From Aureimonas sp. Leaf324 (GTDB lineage Bacteria > Pseudomonadota > Alphaproteobacteria > Rhizobiales > Rhizobiaceae): a stretch of DNA of 64,000 bases. Below are positions 60,667 through 64,000 of this stretch, one piece after another. The position numbers were made by a program, and so were the translations under genes. Below the pieces are notes generated by a model that was not told the DNA's origin, searched no databases, and saw only the letters and a program-made list of their open reading frames with translations. Positions within the stretch are counted from its first letter, which is position 1. Each line of letters begins with the position of its first letter. Location of the stretch: the NCBI RefSeq assembly GCF_001423245.1, contig NZ_LMOH01000001.1, positions 30,563 to 94,562 of the forward strand, in the 5' to 3' direction.

Positions 60667-61613
60667 CAGGTCGCCGATCGCGTGCGCGGGTCCACCCAGA
60701 CCTGCACGAGGTCGACGACGGCGTTCACCGCCACCACCATTCCGGCCAGAAGCAGCGCAACGGCCTGCATCGTCACGAGATCGCGCTGAGCGAGCGCCTG
60801 ATAGGCGAGCTGTCCGAGCCCCGGCAGGGCGAAGACGTTTTCGACCAGGACCGCGCCGGCAACGAGATAGGCGAACTGAAAGCCGACGATGGTGAGGATC
60901 GCGGGCAGCGCGTTCGGCACGCCATGCCGCAGGAGCGCCTGCGTCTCGGACAGGCCCTTGGCGCGGGCGGTCCGCAGGAAATCCTCATTCGCCGTGTCCA
61001 TCAGGGCGCCGCGCGCGACGCGGCAGAGAACGGCAGCCTGCGGTATGGCGAGGGCGGCGGCCGGCATGACCAGCGATCGCAGGGCAGGGCCCGCGCCCGC
61101 ATCCCATCCGGGAAAGCCGCCGCCCGGCATCCAGCCGAGCGTTGCGGAAAAAACGAGGATCAGAAGGAGGCCGATCCAAAAGTTCGGCACCGCCATGCCG
61201 CCCTGCGCGAAGACGACCGCGAACCGATCCGCCCGGCCGCCCGGACGGCGCGCGGCGAAGAAGCCGGTCGACAGGCCGAGCGCCAGCGCCAACGCCAACG
61301 ACAGGAAGGCGAGCGGCAGCGTGATCGCCATGCGCTGGGCGATCAGGCCGGAGACCGGCATCCCGTAGGTCAGCGAACGTCCGAAGTCCCCCGTCGCGGC
61401 ACCGCCAAGCCAGGAGAGCCACCGCACGAGGACCGGCCGGTCGAGCCCGAGCTCGGCCCGCAGCGCCGCCAGCGTGTCCGGTCGCGCCGAAGTGCCGAGC
61501 ATGACCGCGGCCGGATCTCCCGGCAGAAGATCGAACACGACGAAAACGACCAGCGAAACGACGACGAGAAGGGCGACGAAGCTCGCCAGTCGCCGGAGGA
61601 GGAGGCTCGGCAA
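60666..61613 (-). CDS. ABC transporter permease, DppB/NikB type
   Basis: A 315-residue permease with the family start (RRLASFVALLVVVSLVVFVVFDLLPGDPAAV). The DppB-type segment FGRSLTYGMPVSGLIAQR is near residue 91, and the EAA loop RTARAKGLSETQALLRHGVPNA near residue 200. It is the first permease after the binding-protein gene (14-bp spacer) and pairs with the DppC-type permease. The ATPases must be encoded elsewhere or shared. Confidence 0.93.
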   Translation of the reverse strand: MPSLLLRRLASFVALLVVVSLVVFVVFDLLPGDPAAVMLGTSARPDTLAALRAELGLDRPVLVRWLSWLGGAATGDFGRSLTYGMPVSGLIAQRMAITLPLAFLSLALALALGLSTGFFAARRPGGRADRFAVVFAQGGMAVPNFWIGLLLILVFSATLGWMPGGGFPGWDAGAGPALRSLVMPAAALAIPQAAVLCRVARGALMDTANEDFLRTARAKGLSETQALLRHGVPNALPAILTIVGFQFAYLVAGAVLVENVFALPGLGQLAYQALAQRDLVTMQAVALLLAGMVVAVNAVVDLVQVWVDPRTRSAT

Positions 61614-61627
61614 GGCGAAGCGTCAGC

Positions 61628-63133
61628 TCACTGCGTCCAGCGGACGTCTGTGAGGTCGTTGGAGGGGATCGGCTCGTTGGTCCAAAGGCCGGTCAATCGC
61701 TTGTCCCACAGCCCGAGCTTGGGCATCACGAAGAGGTAGAGGGCGGGCAGGTCCTGCGCGAGGATCTCCTGCGCGCGGCCGTAATGCGCCAGCCGCGCGG
61801 CCTCGTCCGTCGCACGCTCGGCCTCGTGGTTGGCCTCGTTGAAGGCGTCGCTCTGGTAGCCGAAGTAGTAGTTCGGGCGGGCGTAGATGCCGATGTCGAG
61901 CGGTTCGGCATGGGCGACGATCGTCATGTCGAAGTCGTGGCCCTTCAGCACCTGATCGACCCAGACCGCCGGAAACTCGGTCGGCACGATCTCGACGGTC
62001 ACGCCGATTTCGGCAAGGAGGGCCTGCAGCACCTCGGAGGAGCGCGTCGCGTAGGACATCTGTGGCACGCGGATCGTGGTCTTGAACCCATCGGGATAGC
62101 CGGCCTCCGCCAGCAGCGCCTTGGCGGCGTTTGGGTCGTAGGGCGCCACGCCGGTCAGGTCGCGATAGCCCGGGTCGTTCGGCGTGTAGTGACTGCCGAT
62201 CGGCTGGCCGAACCCGTTCATCGCGGCCTCCACGAGCCCCGCCCGGTCGACCGCCATCATCAGCGCGCGGCGTACCCGCGGATCGTCGAAGGGCTTGCGC
62301 CGGGCATTCATGCCGGCGACGACCTTCAGCTCGGTGTTGCCGACGACGCTCGCGAGGCGCGCGTCGCCTTCGAAGCTCTTGTAGAGTTCGGTCGCGATGA
62401 ACTCGGGGATCGCGTCGACATCGCCGGAACGGATCGCCGTCGCCTGCGCCTGCGGGTCGGCGATGAAGCGGAACTCGGCACTCGCCAGCGCCGGACGGTT
62501 CGCCTCGTCCCAGTAGCGCTCCGCGCGCTCCAGCCGCACACGATCGCCCGGCCGCCACTCGGCGAAGCGGAACGGGCCCGTGCCGACCGGCTGCGAGCGG
62601 TTGGTCTCGGCCGAACCCGGCTCGACCATGACCGAGGCGGGCCAAGCCAGCCAGTAGAGAAGGTTGGCGGACGGCTCCTTCAACCGCAGCACGAGCGTCG
62701 CGGCGTCGGGCGTCTCGATGCTGTCGATGACCTGGAAGAACTGCTTCTGGGGATTGGTCGACGTCTCGCCGCGCGCCCGGTCGAGAGTGAACTTCGCGGT
62801 ACTGGAATCGAAGCGCACGCCGTTGTGGAAGGTCACGTTCTCGCGAAGGCGGAACGTGATCGTCCGGCTATCGTCGGACATCGTCCAGCCGGTCGCGAGC
62901 TGGGGCAGGACCTTTCCGTCCGCGTCGATGCGGGTCAGCCCCTCGAAGACGTTCTGCCAGACGACCTGTCCGATAGCCACGGGCGCGGCGATGGTCGGGT
63001 CGAGACCGGCAGGCTCGATGCTCATCCCGAGGCGGATCGAATCGCGCGGCTCCGCCGATGCGGCGCTCGCGATGCCAAGCAGCATCACTGCGCCGGCCAT
63101 GAGGGTCAGGAGACGGGACGAGAACATCGGCAT
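61628..63133 (-). CDS. Peptide/metallophore-type ABC substrate-binding protein
   Basis: A 501-residue periplasmic binding protein of the SBP_bac_5 (DppA/OppA/NikA) family. It has a signal peptide to about residue 26 (ASAASAEPRDS) and VWQNVFEGLTRIDADGKVLPQLATGW-type N-terminal elements. The later segment DPQAQATAIRSGDVDAIPEF is family-typical. It captures peptides, nickel complexes or metallophores and hands them to the two permeases. I chose the ATG at 63133 as the signal-peptide start. An iron-responsive box lies 135 bp upstream, next to a divergent siderophore-interacting protein, which favours an iron or metal ligand. Confidence 0.9.
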   Translation of the reverse strand: MPMFSSRLLTLMAGAVMLLGIASAASAEPRDSIRLGMSIEPAGLDPTIAAPVAIGQVVWQNVFEGLTRIDADGKVLPQLATGWTMSDDSRTITFRLRENVTFHNGVRFDSSTAKFTLDRARGETSTNPQKQFFQVIDSIETPDAATLVLRLKEPSANLLYWLAWPASVMVEPGSAETNRSQPVGTGPFRFAEWRPGDRVRLERAERYWDEANRPALASAEFRFIADPQAQATAIRSGDVDAIPEFIATELYKSFEGDARLASVVGNTELKVVAGMNARRKPFDDPRVRRALMMAVDRAGLVEAAMNGFGQPIGSHYTPNDPGYRDLTGVAPYDPNAAKALLAEAGYPDGFKTTIRVPQMSYATRSSEVLQALLAEIGVTVEIVPTEFPAVWVDQVLKGHDFDMTIVAHAEPLDIGIYARPNYYFGYQSDAFNEANHEAERATDEAARLAHYGRAQEILAQDLPALYLFVMPKLGLWDKRLTGLWTNEPIPSNDLTDVRWTQ

Positions 63134-63267
63134 GTCTGTAGGTCTCCCCTCCACGACGCACACGGCGCCGTTCGAGCTCTTCGCAGCGGCGGCCATAGGC
63201 ATCATAAGCCCCCGCGAAAGTCGAGAGTGCGATGCGAAGAAACCGTCGTCCCCAGCCCGCTTAAACT

Positions 63268-63282
63268 TGACTATTGAAGTCA
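63268..63282. promoter_or_regulatory. Iron-responsive (RirA/IRO-type) box
   Basis: TGA-CTATTGAAG-TCA matches the rhizobial IRO consensus TGA-N9-TCA exactly, extended to a TTGAC/GTCAA palindrome (63267-63283). It lies in the divergent spacer, 36 bp upstream of the siderophore-interacting protein start and 135 bp from the binding-protein start, so iron control of one or both is likely. Confidence 0.68.
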
Positions 63283-63318
63283 ACAAATCGTAGGCCGGAT
63301 CATCGAAGGAGAGCCGGC

Positions 63319-64000
63319 ATGGACCAGATCGACACAAGCGCTTCGCCCGTTCCGGCGACGGATCAGTCGCGGCGGCTGACCGCGCGTCTGACCGCCCCCG
63401 TCTCCGACCGCGAGGCGTTTCTCGGTCATCTTCTGGAGCATCTCGACGAGGACTGGTTGGGGCCGATCGATCCAGACAATGAAACGTGTCTCACGGTCTA
63501 CGATTGCGAGACCCGGTTGCGCTTTTCCGGCGAGGTCCTGTCGGTCGTCGTGAACGGGCAGGAGGCCGGGCAGCACGGCGTCGCCAAGGGCGTCATCGCC
63601 TACTATCTCCAGCACATCCTCGGCGACGCCTGCCCGCCGCTCGTCTGGAGCGGCGACGGGGCCGACACGAGGGAACTTGCTCACTTCCGCGAGATGCGCG
63701 TCGTCTCGGCCCATCAGGTGACGCCGCACATGCGGCGTGTCCGCCTGGCGGGCCGCTACCTGGCGCGATTTGCGACCGGCGGCCTCCACGTGCGGCTCCT
63801 GTTTCCGCCGAAGGGGCGCGCGCCGGTCTGGCCTCACGCCGGTCCCGCCGCGCTGCCCGTCTGGCCGCAAGGCGAGGACGAACTCGTCACCCGCGTCTAC
63901 ACGATCCGCCGCATCGATCCGGCCGCCGGCCATCTCGATATCGACGTCGTCCTCCACGATCCGCCCGGCGCCGGCTGCCGGTGGTCGCGCGAGGCCGCGC
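63319..64000 (+). CDS. Siderophore-interacting protein with N-terminal DUF2218 domain (cut by the window end)
   Basis: The 227 codons visible from the ATG at 63319 (AGGAGAG upstream) give an N-terminal DUF2218 domain (about residues 20-105, with FLGHLLEHLDEDW and KGVIAYYLQHI). The FAD-binding part of a siderophore-interacting protein then begins, with ARFATGGLHVRLLFPPKG and the flavin motif RVYTIRRIDP near residue 195. Such proteins use NAD(P)H and FAD to reduce ferric siderophores and free the iron in the cytoplasm. The NAD domain lies beyond the window. It is divergent from the metallophore-type transporter and has an iron box in front. Confidence 0.88.
   Translation, partial: MDQIDTSASPVPATDQSRRLTARLTAPVSDREAFLGHLLEHLDEDWLGPIDPDNETCLTVYDCETRLRFSGEVLSVVVNGQEAGQHGVAKGVIAYYLQHILGDACPPLVWSGDGADTRELAHFREMRVVSAHQVTPHMRRVRLAGRYLARFATGGLHVRLLFPPKGRAPVWPHAGPAALPVWPQGEDELVTRVYTIRRIDPAAGHLDIDVVLHDPPGAGCRWSREAA

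Noticed and set aside
1-64000. CRISPR arrays, insertion sequences, integrases and rRNA genes
   Set aside because: No regularly spaced repeats, transposase or recombinase frames, or rRNA segments were seen anywhere in the window.

Overview
The window is 64 kb of high-GC DNA from an alphaproteobacterium, most likely of the order Hyphomicrobiales (Rhizobiales). Support for this is a single-step 5-aminolevulinate synthase (C4 haem pathway), a rhizobial-type iron-responsive box (TGA-N9-TCA), an ATP-dependent DNA ligase beside housekeeping genes, and several small membrane or unknown families common in that order. Genus cannot be settled from the sequence alone.

The window has two parts, meeting at a tRNA-Thr(CGT) gene at 44894-44969. 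To the left (1-44.9 kb) lies an accessory stretch of stress and metal cassettes; the 3' end of the tRNA points into it, as expected for an island inserted at a tRNA. To the right (45-64 kb) are mainly core genes: nitronate monooxygenase, exonuclease, DNA ligase, pyrD, mscL, an aminotransferase, hemA, a sugar transferase, then a peptide/metal-type ABC transporter beside a siderophore-interacting protein.

Accessory part, left to right: an arsRCHB arsenic operon (arsB runs off the window); a DUF305/beta-propeller pair divergent from a TDT-family anion transporter; a DsbA-like oxidoreductase; a uracil-DNA-glycosylase-like gene with a LysR regulator; an ECF sigma/anti-sigma pair; an orphan binding protein; a fluoride riboswitch with crcB; an LssY-like protein; catB; an ECF41 sigma locus (13.4-17.4 kb) with the full oxidoreductase, epimerase and carboxymuconolactone-decarboxylase partner set and two matching promoters; rnk; a broken GNAT gene; a MarR regulator with an added four-cysteine domain heading a redox cassette; and an NsrR/haemoglobin nitric-oxide module with two 23-bp operators.

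The most coherent unit is at 26.5-33.6 kb. Two operons, each behind its own cobalamin riboswitch, encode B12-independent replacements: a ribonucleotide reductase whose small subunit carries the full class Ic (Chlamydia-type) ligand set with Phe at the radical site, and the oxygen-dependent methionine synthase MesD with its partner MesX. Together they look like a portable B12-independence module. A copper/periplasmic cassette follows (33.6-41.5 kb: HupE, two SCO proteins, CopC-CopD fusion, YcnI, PCuAC, PepSY protein). Next to the tRNA is a tightly overlapping operon of a Lon-like AAA+ ATPase, a 65-residue protein and a metallophosphoesterase, whose role is unknown. Three copies of an ~80-bp dispersed repeat occur in intergenic spaces of the left half.
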